From positions 310,001 to 374,000 of the forward strand of contig CAWEUK010000003.1 in the NCBI GenBank assembly GCA_963812245.1: a stretch of DNA of 64,000 nt, given 5' to 3'. The translations under genes were made by a program, and so were the position numbers. Below the pieces are notes generated by a model. That model did no database searches. It saw nothing but the letters and a program-made list of their open reading frames with translations, and was not told the DNA's origin. Positions within the stretch are counted from its first letter, which is position 1; each line of letters starts with the position of its first letter. The stretch is from Salsipaludibacter sp963812245. Lineage in GTDB: Bacteria; Actinomycetota; Nitriliruptoria; Nitriliruptorales; Nitriliruptoraceae. Below are positions 37,219 to 44,985 of the stretch, in pieces.

Positions 37219-38688
37219 ATGACGACTGGATCGGACGTGACCACGGAGGTCTTCGACGGCCTGTGGCCACGTGCTCGTGCCGCCCTGGACGCACTGGACG
37301 ACGACGTCGTGTCGGTCCCGGCCACTGCCAAGGTCGGCGCCGTGCTCGTCCTGTTGCGTGACACCGCCGATGGTCCCGAACTGGTCCTGACGCGGCGGCG
37401 GCGCGACATGCGTTCGCATCCCGGGCAGGTGTCGTTTCCGGGTGGCCGCGTGGACCCGGGCGAAACCGTGGTCGAGGCGGCGTTGCGGGAGGCCAACGAG
37501 GAGATCGGTCTCGAGCCGTCGTCGGTGGAGGTCATCGGACGCGGTCCCGTGTTCTACATCCCACCCTCGCGATTCTGGGTGGCCCCGGTACTGGCTCGCT
37601 GGACGAATCCACACCAGCTGCGGGCCAGCCCCGACGAGGTCGACGAGATCCTCCACGTGCCGTTGGCCCACCTCGTGGATCGTGTCCAGTGGCGCAGCGT
37701 GCCGTTGTCGGCGGGAGGCGGCACCTGGGCATGGCAGTTGGACGACGACCTGTTGTGGGGCGCGACCGCCATCACGGTGAGTCAACTGCTCGATGTCGTG
37801 GCGCCCGGGTGGCACGACGACGAGCACCCCAGTGGCTTCTCCGAGGATCGCAAGGTGCGGCCGTGGGAGTACATGCCCATGCAGGCCCCGCGAAACCTGT
37901 TGGAGGGCGACCTGCCCACGCGGGCGTTGTCGTCCGTGCCGGTCATCGATGTCGCCACGATGCGGGCGGTCGATGCCGCCGCGGGTGCGGCCGGCTGGCC
38001 ACTGGAGGCCATGTCAGAGCATGCCGGGCGAGGCGTCGCCCACGCCATGCGACGACTGCTGGCACCCGGGTCGTTGCAGGATGCCAGGATCACGGCCCTG
38101 GTCGGATCGGGTGGCAATGGCGCTGGTGGCCTGGTCGCGGCGCGACTGCTGGCGGCGGCCGGTGCCGAGGTCCAGGTCGTGCTGGTCGGCAGTCGCGGCA
38201 CCGTGGCGATCCCCGGCCAGCGAGCGCTGCTCGAGGCGTCCGGCATCCCGGTTGCCACGGTCGGGGACCTGGATCTCGCGACGCGGACACCCGGCACCGG
38301 GGTGATCGACGCGATGGTCGGCCTGGGTGCGGACCCGCCCCTGCGGGGGCCGGCAGCCGAGGCTGCCGGCTGGCTGCGGGCACACACCTCGCGCGTGGTC
38401 AGCGTCGACCTGCCGTCCGGACTCGGTGGCGACATCGGCTTGCGCGGGCCCGGGGTGACGGCTGACGTGACGGTGACCGTCGGGCTGCCCAAGCAGGGCC
38501 TGGCCGAACGGATCGTGTCGCCCTACGTGGGCGACCTCTACCTCGCTGACCTCGGGATCCCGCCGGGACTGTGGGCCAAGGTCGGCGTCGAGGTGCCACC
38601 GGACCTGTTCAGTGCCGGGCCGTTGGTTCGCCTGGTTCCCGACGTCGGGGTCGCAGGGGATGCCGGTACCCCCGACCAGGGCGTGTGA
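37219..38688 (+). CDS. Fusion: NUDIX hydrolase (CoA pyrophosphatase-like) + YjeF_N NAD(P)H-hydrate epimerase-like domain
   Basis: A 489-residue two-domain protein. Residues 30-230 are a NUDIX enzyme: MRSHPGQVSFPGGRVDPGET is the CoA-pyrophosphatase (UPF0035) lead-in and the NUDIX box GxxxxxExxxxxxxREUxEExGU is complete from GGRVDPGE to EEIGL. Residues 255-470 match YjeF_N: VIDVATMRAVDAAAG, ITALVGSGGNGAGGLVAARL, VIDAMVGLGADPPLRGPAAE, VVSVDLPSGLGGDIG. The epimerase usually shows NNGGDG where this has GNGAGG, so ligand binding may differ. No YjeF_C dehydratase domain is attached. ATG 37219 is used. The frame is intact across both domains, so the fusion looks real. Confidence 0.85.
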   Translation: MTTGSDVTTEVFDGLWPRARAALDALDDDVVSVPATAKVGAVLVLLRDTADGPELVLTRRRRDMRSHPGQVSFPGGRVDPGETVVEAALREANEEIGLEPSSVEVIGRGPVFYIPPSRFWVAPVLARWTNPHQLRASPDEVDEILHVPLAHLVDRVQWRSVPLSAGGGTWAWQLDDDLLWGATAITVSQLLDVVAPGWHDDEHPSGFSEDRKVRPWEYMPMQAPRNLLEGDLPTRALSSVPVIDVATMRAVDAAAGAAGWPLEAMSEHAGRGVAHAMRRLLAPGSLQDARITALVGSGGNGAGGLVAARLLAAAGAEVQVVLVGSRGTVAIPGQRALLEASGIPVATVGDLDLATRTPGTGVIDAMVGLGADPPLRGPAAEAAGWLRAHTSRVVSVDLPSGLGGDIGLRGPGVTADVTVTVGLPKQGLAERIVSPYVGDLYLADLGIPPGLWAKVGVEVPPDLFSAGPLVRLVPDVGVAGDAGTPDQGV

Positions 38689-38737
38689 GCCGCATGCCAC
38701 CACACACGGATGGCCGTCACCGATGGGAGTGCGCATC

Positions 38738-38923
38738 ATGAACTGGCTGCGAGCAGGACTGGGTGCCCTGGCCATCGTGATCGGCCTGGTCTGGACGGGT
38801 CAGGGTCTGGGGTGGATCGGTGGCTCCTTCATGTCGGGCGTGACACTGTGGGCGATGATCGGTCCAGCCGTGGCTGGCCTGGGCGTGCTCACGATCGTGC
38901 GCGCCCGCGCTGGAGGGCCCTGA
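38738..38923 (+). CDS. Small two-helix membrane protein
   Basis: A 61-residue protein, MNWLRAGLGALAIVIGLVWT followed by a Gly-rich turn (GQGLGWIGGSFMSG) and a second helix (LWAMIGPAVAGLGVLTIVRA). This small-protein pattern recurs in many bacteria without known function. ATG 38738 has GATGGGAG upstream. It follows the NUDIX fusion by 49 bases and may be in its transcript. Confidence 0.65.
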   Translation: MNWLRAGLGALAIVIGLVWTGQGLGWIGGSFMSGVTLWAMIGPAVAGLGVLTIVRARAGGP

Positions 38924-39070
38924 CCGAGTCGGGTCGCCTCGGTCGCGCTGCCTGCGTCGGGTTGCCGGGGTCGCGCTGCCTGCGTCGGGTGGCCTGGGTT
39001 GCCTGGGCGGCGCTGACTTCGTCGGGTTGCCTGGGTCGCGGGGACTGCGTTGCGGGGAGATCGTCGGCGC
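38924..39070 (+). repeat. Degenerate GC-rich tandem repeat before tRNA-Leu
   Basis: Imperfect units of about 28-40 bases built on GTCGGGTTGCCTGGGTCG, repeated at least three times (for example near 38928, 38977 and 39017). No gene lies in this 187-base gap; the units end just before the tRNA promoter region. Confidence 0.55.
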
Positions 39071-39094
39071 GACGGCTCTCGTTGCGTCGAGCGC

Positions 39095-39103
39095 CTAGGT
39101 TCG
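39095..39103 (+). promoter_or_regulatory. Probable -10 element (CTAGGTTCG) of tRNA-Leu
   Basis: TAGGTT ends ten bases before the first tRNA base, the correct distance for a -10 box of a tRNA gene. It anchors the interpretation of the other CTAGNNTCG sites as -10 elements. Confidence 0.55.
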
Positions 39104-39110
39104 TGGCCGC

Positions 39111-39197
39111 GCGGGCGTGCTGGAACTGGCAGACAGAGGGGCCTTAAAAGCCCTCGAGCGCAAGCTCGTGTGGGTTCGAATCCCACCGCCCGCACCA
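39111..39197 (+). tRNA. tRNA-Leu (anticodon UAA), CCA encoded
   Basis: The 5' acceptor strand GCGGGCG pairs with CGCCCGC, followed by discriminator A and encoded CCA. The anticodon loop CTTAAAA sits on a five-base stem and gives anticodon TAA (reads UUA). A long variable arm (CTCGAGCGCAAGCTCGTG) identifies a class II tRNA as for leucine. The T arm is TGGGTTCGAATCCCA. UUA codons are very rare in such GC-rich genomes, which in some actinobacteria makes this tRNA regulatory (bldA-like); that is inference here. Confidence 0.95.
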
Positions 39198-39242
39198 CCA
39201 CCGGCCCTGGGGCCAGCGTGACCTGCACGCGCCCGCCTCCCC

Positions 39243-39438
39243 GACTGTTGGTGCCTGGTGTCCGCGTGGCAGCACGCTGCCCCCCAAGAGTTCGTGGGGT
39301 GGGAGGCGGCCCTGGACTGTTGGTGCCTGGTGTCCGCGTGGCAGCACGCTGCCCCCCAACAGTCCGTGGGGTGGGTGGTGGCCTTGCGACTGTTGGTGCC
39401 TGGTGTCCGCGTGGCAGCACGCTGCCCCCCAAGAGTCG
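39243..39438. repeat. Three tandem copies of a 72-73 bp structured repeat (locus 1)
   Basis: Copies begin at 39244, 39316 and 39389. Each has a core of about 50 bases that starts ACTGTTGGTGCCTGGTGTCC and ends GGCAGCACGCTGCCCCCC plus CCAASAGT. ACTGTTGG and CCAACAGT are inverted arms (perfect in the second copy), and GGCAGC/GCTGCC forms an inner hairpin. The remaining 22-24 bases of each unit are less conserved but related (GTGGGGTGGG). A second array is at 59692-59822. The rest of the 350-base gap between tRNA-Leu and the GH13 gene has no gene. Confidence 0.85.
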
Positions 39439-39547
39439 GGGTCGGGGGCGTGGGCATGGTGCGGTCGCCGCGGGCGCGTCGGGCAGGCCACAATGTGCAC
39501 GCGACCGCCTGACCCCGTCGGTGGCGACACTCGACGAAGGCTGCTGG

Positions 39548-41375
39548 ATGACTCCGCGCGACGACCTGACTCGTCCCCACCATGACGGATCGCCGGTGTA
39601 CGCGGCCACGGACTCGCCGTCGCCGGGCGACCAGGTGGAGGTGCGACTGCGCGTGCCTGCCGCCATCGCCGACGGCGTGGACCAGGTCTGGTTGCGCACG
39701 ACACCCGACGCCGAGCCCCACATGGCGAGGTTGACCCGCGACGGCACCGATCGCGGTGACGACATGTGGGCCGGCACGGTCGCGGTGCGCAACCCGGTCA
39801 ACGGCTATCGATTCCTGGTCACCGGATCGGGCATGGCGACGTGGGTCAACCAGGCAGGCGCGTTCGACCACGACGTGCCCGATGCCGGCGACCATCGCCT
39901 GGTGGCGTTCGGGGCACCGCCGGACTGGCTGGACGAGGCCATCCTCTACCAGGTCTTTCCCGACCGGTTCGCGCGATCGGGCCGCGTGGAGGCAGACCGT
40001 GGCCTGGCCGACTGGGACGAGCCGGTGATCACGCAGTACCCGGCCTCGATGTCGCAGTGGTACGGCGGCGACCTGTACGGCGTGGCCGACCACCTCGACC
40101 ACGTGGCGGCCCTGGGTGCCACCGCGATCTACCTCAACCCGATCTTCCCCGCCCCCGAGAACCACCGCTACTGCGCGGCGTCGTTCGACCGCGTCGATCC
40201 GCTGCTGGGTGGGGACGCGGGCCTGGCCGCCCTGACGAGCGCGGCCCACGACCGTGGAATCCGGGTGATCGGCGACCTCACGGCGAACCACACCGGTGAC
40301 AGCCATGACTGGTTCGCCGCAGCGCGCGCCGGACAGGAGCCCGAGCGCGGGTTCTACCGCTGGATCGACGAACCCGACTCGTGGGAGTCGTGGGGTGGTG
40401 TGGGCACGCTGCCGCGCCTCGACCACGCCAGCACCGCCCTGCGCGAGCGCCTGTTGACGGGCCCCGACTCGGTGGCCCGCCGCTGGTTGCGCGACCCGAT
40501 CGGACTCGATGGATGGCGCGTCGACGCGGCCAACATCGCCGGACGCGGGGCCACCGACGACTTCACCCACCGCATCGCGGCCGATCTGCGTGCCGTGCTG
40601 GCCGAGGAACGCCCCGACGGGTTCCTGTTGGCCGAGCACTGCCACGACGCCAGCGGCGACCTCGACGAGGATGGCTGGCACGCGACGATGGACTATGCCG
40701 GGTTCACCCGCCCGGTGTGGCAGTGGTTGCGCGACCCCACCGCCACCGACCTCGACCTGTTGGACGAGCCGGTCCAGCCGCCCGTGCGAGACGGCCATGC
40801 TGTGCGCGCCACCATGGACGCCTTCCGGTCGAATGCGTCGTGGCAGGCCCACCGCCACCGCGTGCACCTGCTGGGATCGCACGACACGTCGCGGTGGGCG
40901 CAGGTGCCGGCCGCACGAGACGGTGTCGTGGCCGGTTTCGGCCTGCTGTTCGCCATGCCCGGGATCCCGTCGATCTTTGCCGGCGACGAGTTCGGGCTGA
41001 CGAACCCGACCACCCGCACGCGCGACGGATCGCGCCTGCCCATGCCGTGGTCGGACGGCGCGGCGTGGGACCGCGACCTGTTGGCGACGGTCACCGAGCT
41101 GGGGACGCTGCGACGCTCCACCCCCGCCCTGCGGCTGGGTGGGTTTCGCTGGGCGTCGACCGGCCCCGACCACCTGGCCTTCCTGCGCGAGCATCCGGAT
41201 GGTGACGTGCTGGTCGTTGCCGCTCGTGCCGCAGTCGACGTGGCGGTCACCGCTGGGGGGACGCGACGCCGACCACCTGTTCGGTCCCGGCACGGTCACG
41301 GTGGACCACGACGGCGTCCGAGTCACGATGGCGGGCCCGGGCGTCACGCTGGTGGCCGTCGCAGCGAACTCGTGA
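39548..41375 (+). CDS. GH13 alpha-amylase family glycosidase (maltodextrinase/neopullulanase-like), frameshifted near the end
   Basis: About 608 residues. An N-terminal beta domain (to about residue 125) precedes the catalytic barrel. The four GH13 regions are present: DLTANH, GLDGWRVDAAN (nucleophile Asp), FLLAEHCHD (acid/base Glu) and LLGSHDTSRW (His-Asp). DEAILYQVFPDRFARSG opens the barrel as in neopullulanases. It would cut alpha-1,4-linked glucans; no signal peptide is seen. One extra G in a run of six near 41260 shifts the frame; the next frame gives the C-terminal beta domain (GPGTVTVDHDGVRVTMAGPG) and ends at 41375. It stands alone, with repeat arrays on both sides. Confidence 0.9.
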
Positions 41376-41401
41376 CCCGGTTGGTCGACGGTCCACAGTG
41401 G

Positions 41402-41602
41402 ACGGTGACCTGGTCGTGATGGGCACCGTGCCATGGCCTTGAAACTGCACGGCGACCGGGTGGTGCCGGTTGCACGGTGACCTGGTCGTGAAGGTGCACG
41501 GTGACCGGTGGTGCCGGTTGCACGGTGACCTGCTCGTGAAGGTGCACGGTGACCGGGCGGCATCGGGCACGGGTACCGGGTGGCATCGGGCACGGGTACC
41601 GC
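41402..41602. repeat. Tandem repeat array after the GH13 gene
   Basis: A 48-base unit starting TGGTGCCGGTTGCACGGTGA occurs at 41461 and 41509, with partial copies before (41402) and after (near 41541). A 20-base unit GGCATCGGGCACGGGTACCG is repeated at the 3' side. The gap from 41376 to 41858 holds no gene otherwise; a TAGGCT at 41639 could be a -10 box for purN. Confidence 0.75.
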
Positions 41603-41858
41603 GTGGGACGGTGCACTGGTGCCGTGACCGTCGCCACGTAGGCTGCACGACGGCATGGGGTGAGGCCGCGTCCGCGAGGTCATGTCTCCCAGCGCGCGGC
41701 CCGGCCAGCGCCGGCCACGGGCTGGTCGTGGTCCCCGCCACCTGCATCACCGCCCTGCTGCCCCACCCGCATCATCGCTCCTGCACCACCGCCCCTGCAT
41801 CACCCCACCGTCCGCTCCTGCACCGCCCCCACCGTCGACCACCCGGAGGATCCGCGCC

Positions 41859-42437
41859 ATGGCTGCACGCATCGGTGTCCTGGTGTCGGGCTCCGGCACC
41901 AACCTGCAGGCACTCCTCGACACGATCGACGCCGACGAGCACTTCGGTGCTGAGGTCGTGGTGGTGGGCTCGGACAACCCGTCGGCCGGCGGCCTCGAGC
42001 GGGCGCGGGTGCGGGGCATCCCGACCTTTGCCACCGCCATCGCCGAACACCCCGACCGGCCGACGTGGGAGGTGGCGCTCACCGACGCGATGCGGGCCCA
42101 CGAACCCGACGTCGTCGTGATGGCCGGGTTCATGAAGATCGTCACGGCGACGTTCCTGGCGCCGTGGCCCGACCGGGTCGTCAACGTGCATCCGTCACTG
42201 TTGCCCGACTTCCGCGGTGCCCACGCCGTCGAGGACGCGCTGGCTGCCGGGGCCACCACGACCGGGTGCACGGTGCACCTGGTCGACGAGCTGGTCGACC
42301 ACGGTCCCATCCTGGTGCAGGAGGCCGTCCCGATCGAGGCCGGTGATGACGCCGAGCGCCTCCATGCCCGCATCCAGGCCGTCGAACACCGCCTGCTGCC
42401 GGCAGCCGTCAAGGCCCTGTGCGCCCGCCTGCCCTGA
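41859..42437 (+). CDS. purN: Phosphoribosylglycinamide formyltransferase
   Basis: A 192-residue purine-synthesis enzyme that formylates GAR using 10-formyl-tetrahydrofolate. ARIGVLVSGSGTNLQALLD is the phosphate-binding N-terminus. VVMAGFMKIVTATFLAPWPD, VNVHPSLLPDFRGAHAVEDA (catalytic Asn-His region) and TTGCTVHLVDELVDHGPIL (catalytic Asp) are intact. ATG 41859 follows GGAGGA. purH follows 163 bases later with its own promoter-like box, giving the usual purN-purH pair. Confidence 0.96.
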   Translation: MAARIGVLVSGSGTNLQALLDTIDADEHFGAEVVVVGSDNPSAGGLERARVRGIPTFATAIAEHPDRPTWEVALTDAMRAHEPDVVVMAGFMKIVTATFLAPWPDRVVNVHPSLLPDFRGAHAVEDALAAGATTTGCTVHLVDELVDHGPILVQEAVPIEAGDDAERLHARIQAVEHRLLPAAVKALCARLP

Positions 42438-42545
42438 CTCGGGGCGCGTCGCCAAAGCCACGCCACAAGCCACGCCGCAAACCACGCCGCAGGCCACTCC
42501 CCGGCCGCGCCCCAGGGCCGCAGCCGTGTCGGCGACGGTCGGGTC

Positions 42546-42554
42546 CTAGACTCG
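42546..42554 (+). promoter_or_regulatory. Probable -10 element (CTAGACTCG) for purH
   Basis: CTAGACTCG is 47 bases before the purH start and fits the window-wide CTAGNNTCG motif. No strong -35 is seen. Confidence 0.45.
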
Positions 42555-42600
42555 GCGCCGCGCCCCTCGTCCCGTCCCGTCCAGCCCCAAGGCATCGCCC

Positions 42601-44142
42601 ATGTCCGACGTCGCCCCCGTCCGTCGTGCCCTCGTCAGTGTCTTCGACAAGACCGGTCTCCCCGAACTCGCCCGGGGCCTGGCCGCACGCGACATCGAGA
42701 TCGTGTCGACCGGTTCGACGGCCCAGCACATCCGCGACGCGGGTGTCGACGTGGTCTACGTCGCCGACGTCACCGGGTTCCCCGAATGCCTCGACGGGCG
42801 CGTCAAGACCCTGCACCCCAAGATCCATGCGGGGCTGCTGGCAGACCGCACCAAGGACTACCACCTCGAGGAGTTGCGCAACCTCGGGGTCGAGCCGTTC
42901 GACCTGGTGGTCGCCAACCTCTATCCGTTCACCGATGCGGTGGCCTCGGGCGCGCCCGACCACGAGATCATCGAGATGATCGACATCGGCGGGCCGACGA
43001 TGGTCCGGGCCGCCGCCAAGAACTTCCAGAGTGTCGGCGTCGTCGTCGACGTCGAGGACTACGACCACCTCCTCGATGTGCTCGAGACCCACGACGGCCT
43101 GCCGCTGGGAGAGCGGCGCGCGCTGGCAACCAAGGCCTTCGACCACGTGGCCGCCTACGACGCCGCCATCGCCAACTGGTTCCACCGCGACGAGCCGCAC
43201 CCCGCCGCCCTGCACGTGTCGCTGACCCGGTCCGGTGGCCCCCTGCGCTACGGCGAGAACCCCCACCAGGGGGCTGCGCTGTACGTCGACACGGCCGATC
43301 CGGGTGCCGGCATGGCCGCCGCCACCCAGTTGCACGGCAAGCAGTTGTCCTACAACAACTACATCGACACCGACGCGGCGTGGGCGATGGCGAACGACTT
43401 CGACCGCACCTGCGTCGCCATCATCAAGCACACCAATCCGGCCGGGTTGGCGGTCGGCGACGACCTCGTGACCGTCTACGAACGTGCGCTTGCCGGTGAT
43501 TCGGTGTCCGCATTCGGCGGGATCGTCGCGGCGAACCGCACCATCGACAAGGCCACCGCCGACAAGATCATCGAGGTGTTCACCGAGGTGGTGATCGCGC
43601 CGGGCTACGACGCCGACGCGCTGGAGGTGTTGTCGACCAAGAAGAACCTGCGGATCCTCGAGGCACCGGTGGGCCGGGTGGAGGAGACGCGGACCCTGCG
43701 CACGATCGACGGCGGGATGCTGGTGCAGGACGGCGACGTCGGCGCCGAGCCCTTCGACGACTGGGAGGTCGTGACCGAGGCACAGCCCGACGAGCAGATG
43801 CGCGCTGACCTGGAGTTCGCCTGGGTCGCCGCCAAGCACGTCAAGTCCAACGCCATCGTGCTGGTGACCGACGAGGCGATCGTGGGCTGTGGCGCCGGCC
43901 AGATGAGCCGCGTCGACGCCGTGCGCCTGGCGGTGGAGAAGTCGGGTGGACGCCACACCGGGTCGGTGCTGGCCTCGGATGCGTTCTTCCCGTTCCGCGA
44001 CGGCCCCGACTCCGCCGCCGCGGCCGGTGTGCGTGCGATCGTGCAGCCCGGTGGGTCGATCCGCGACGACGAGATCATCGCGGCTGCGAACGAGCACGGC
44101 CTGGTGATGGTGCTGACCGGACGTCGTCACTTCAAGCACTGA
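42601..44142 (+). CDS. purH: Bifunctional AICAR formyltransferase / IMP cyclohydrolase
   Basis: A 513-residue enzyme for the last two steps to IMP. Residues 1-200 are the MGS-like IMP cyclohydrolase domain (FDKTGLPELARGLAARDIEI, VVANLYPF, IGGPTMVRAAAKNF). The rest is AICAR transformylase: LRYGENPHQGAALY, CVAIIKHTNPAGLAVG (catalytic Lys-His), SAFGGIVAANRTID, AWVAAKHVKSNAIVLV and ASDAFFPFRDGPDSAAAAGV. Length is standard and the frame is intact. It ends 42 bases before the convergent TetR gene. Confidence 0.97.
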   Translation: MSDVAPVRRALVSVFDKTGLPELARGLAARDIEIVSTGSTAQHIRDAGVDVVYVADVTGFPECLDGRVKTLHPKIHAGLLADRTKDYHLEELRNLGVEPFDLVVANLYPFTDAVASGAPDHEIIEMIDIGGPTMVRAAAKNFQSVGVVVDVEDYDHLLDVLETHDGLPLGERRALATKAFDHVAAYDAAIANWFHRDEPHPAALHVSLTRSGGPLRYGENPHQGAALYVDTADPGAGMAAATQLHGKQLSYNNYIDTDAAWAMANDFDRTCVAIIKHTNPAGLAVGDDLVTVYERALAGDSVSAFGGIVAANRTIDKATADKIIEVFTEVVIAPGYDADALEVLSTKKNLRILEAPVGRVEETRTLRTIDGGMLVQDGDVGAEPFDDWEVVTEAQPDEQMRADLEFAWVAAKHVKSNAIVLVTDEAIVGCGAGQMSRVDAVRLAVEKSGGRHTGSVLASDAFFPFRDGPDSAAAAGVRAIVQPGGSIRDDEIIAAANEHGLVMVLTGRRHFKH

Positions 44143-44184
44143 CACCTGGCGCTGTCGGCACGACCCATGACGCCGGTTGCGCCG

Positions 44185-44727
44185 TCAGTGCAGGACGCGC
44201 AGTGGGGCCATGGCTGACTCGACCAGCAGATCACGGTGCTGGTCCACGTCGGCGGGGTCGATCTTGCGCACCGGTCGCCACAGGGCGCCCAGCGCGATGC
44301 TGGCGGCGATCTGTGCCCGGGGGTCCGTTCTGCCCACCACCAGCGCTGCCCGCATCCGGTCGTGGTTGTCGCGCAGGCGCGCGCCCACGGCGCTGTTGAC
44401 CAGGACTGCCCGGTCGCCCTCCAGCCACACCGTGAGCTCACGGTGGGCGAGCAGGATCTCGAGGTAGGTGTCCACGAGGTCGTGGACGCCGTCGGGCCAT
44501 GCGGGCGCGGCGCCGGGTGGGGGAACCACGGCGTCCAGGGCATCCAGCAGCGGTGCGGCGAGCGCGCCCAGCAGGTCCTCCTTCGAAGGAAAGTGGTAGG
44601 TGACGGCAGCCTTCGTGATGCCGACCTCCTGGGCGATCGTCGAGATCGCCGTCCCCTCGTATCCCCACTGCACGAAGAGGGGAAGTGCCGCGGCGAGTAC
44701 GTCGTCGCGTCGGCTGGGTCGGGGCAT
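44185..44727 (-). CDS. TetR family transcriptional regulator
   Basis: A 180-residue repressor. The DNA-binding domain is RRDDVLAAALPLFVQWGYEG, TAISTIAQEVGITKAAVTYH, FPSKEDLL (about residues 5-55), the classic TetR helix-turn-helix. The C-terminal part is a ligand-binding helical domain that I cannot assign. ATG 44727 gives the usual short N-terminus. It is divergent from the LVIVD/RTX gene, with two operator-like repeats between, so it probably represses itself and possibly that gene. Confidence 0.92.
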   Translation of the reverse strand: MPRPSRRDDVLAAALPLFVQWGYEGTAISTIAQEVGITKAAVTYHFPSKEDLLGALAAPLLDALDAVVPPPGAAPAWPDGVHDLVDTYLEILLAHRELTVWLEGDRAVLVNSAVGARLRDNHDRMRAALVVGRTDPRAQIAASIALGALWRPVRKIDPADVDQHRDLLVESAMAPLRVLH

Positions 44728-44752
44728 CGGTGGTCCTCGCTCGCAGAAATGG

Positions 44753-44819
44753 ACGTGCGTCAAGTATTGACCAACGGCGAGCTCTTGTCTATGTTGCCGT
44801 ACGTTCGTCAAGTTACGAC
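44753..44819. promoter_or_regulatory. Two operator-like repeats between TetR and LVIVD/RTX genes
   Basis: ACGTGCGTCAAGTATTGAC (44753) and ACGTTCGTCAAGTTACGAC (44801) are near-identical and 48 bases apart. The first contains the perfect palindrome GTCAA-GTA-TTGAC. The stretch is clearly AT-richer than its surroundings and lies 26-92 bases upstream of the TetR start. Such placement is typical of TetR-family self-regulation. Confidence 0.6.
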
Positions 44820-44985
44820 TGGGGGCGGTGCATGGTGGACGGGCAATCACCTCCCTCCAGTCGTGGTGTTGGTGGCGTGAGGCCCCGACGCTTGGGGACC
44901 ACCGCCGTGAACCGGCGGGCACCGTTGGCCCGTGACCCCATCGACCGCCCCGGGAACCCCGGCGCGAACCTCTGAAGGGCCATTC

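Noticed and set aside
39243..39438. CRISPR array
   Set aside because: Only three units, core about 50 bases, and the intervening 22-24 bases resemble each other instead of being unique; no cas genes are nearby.
39200..39512. Small proteins encoded by the 72-bp repeats
   Set aside because: All frames are open because of composition; the period of 72-73 does not keep one frame, and no start with a ribosome-binding site is present.
39095..41683. A minus-strand open frame of about 860 codons opposite GH13 and the repeat arrays
   Set aside because: It crosses tRNA-Leu and tandem repeats and is antisense to an enzyme with all catalytic motifs.
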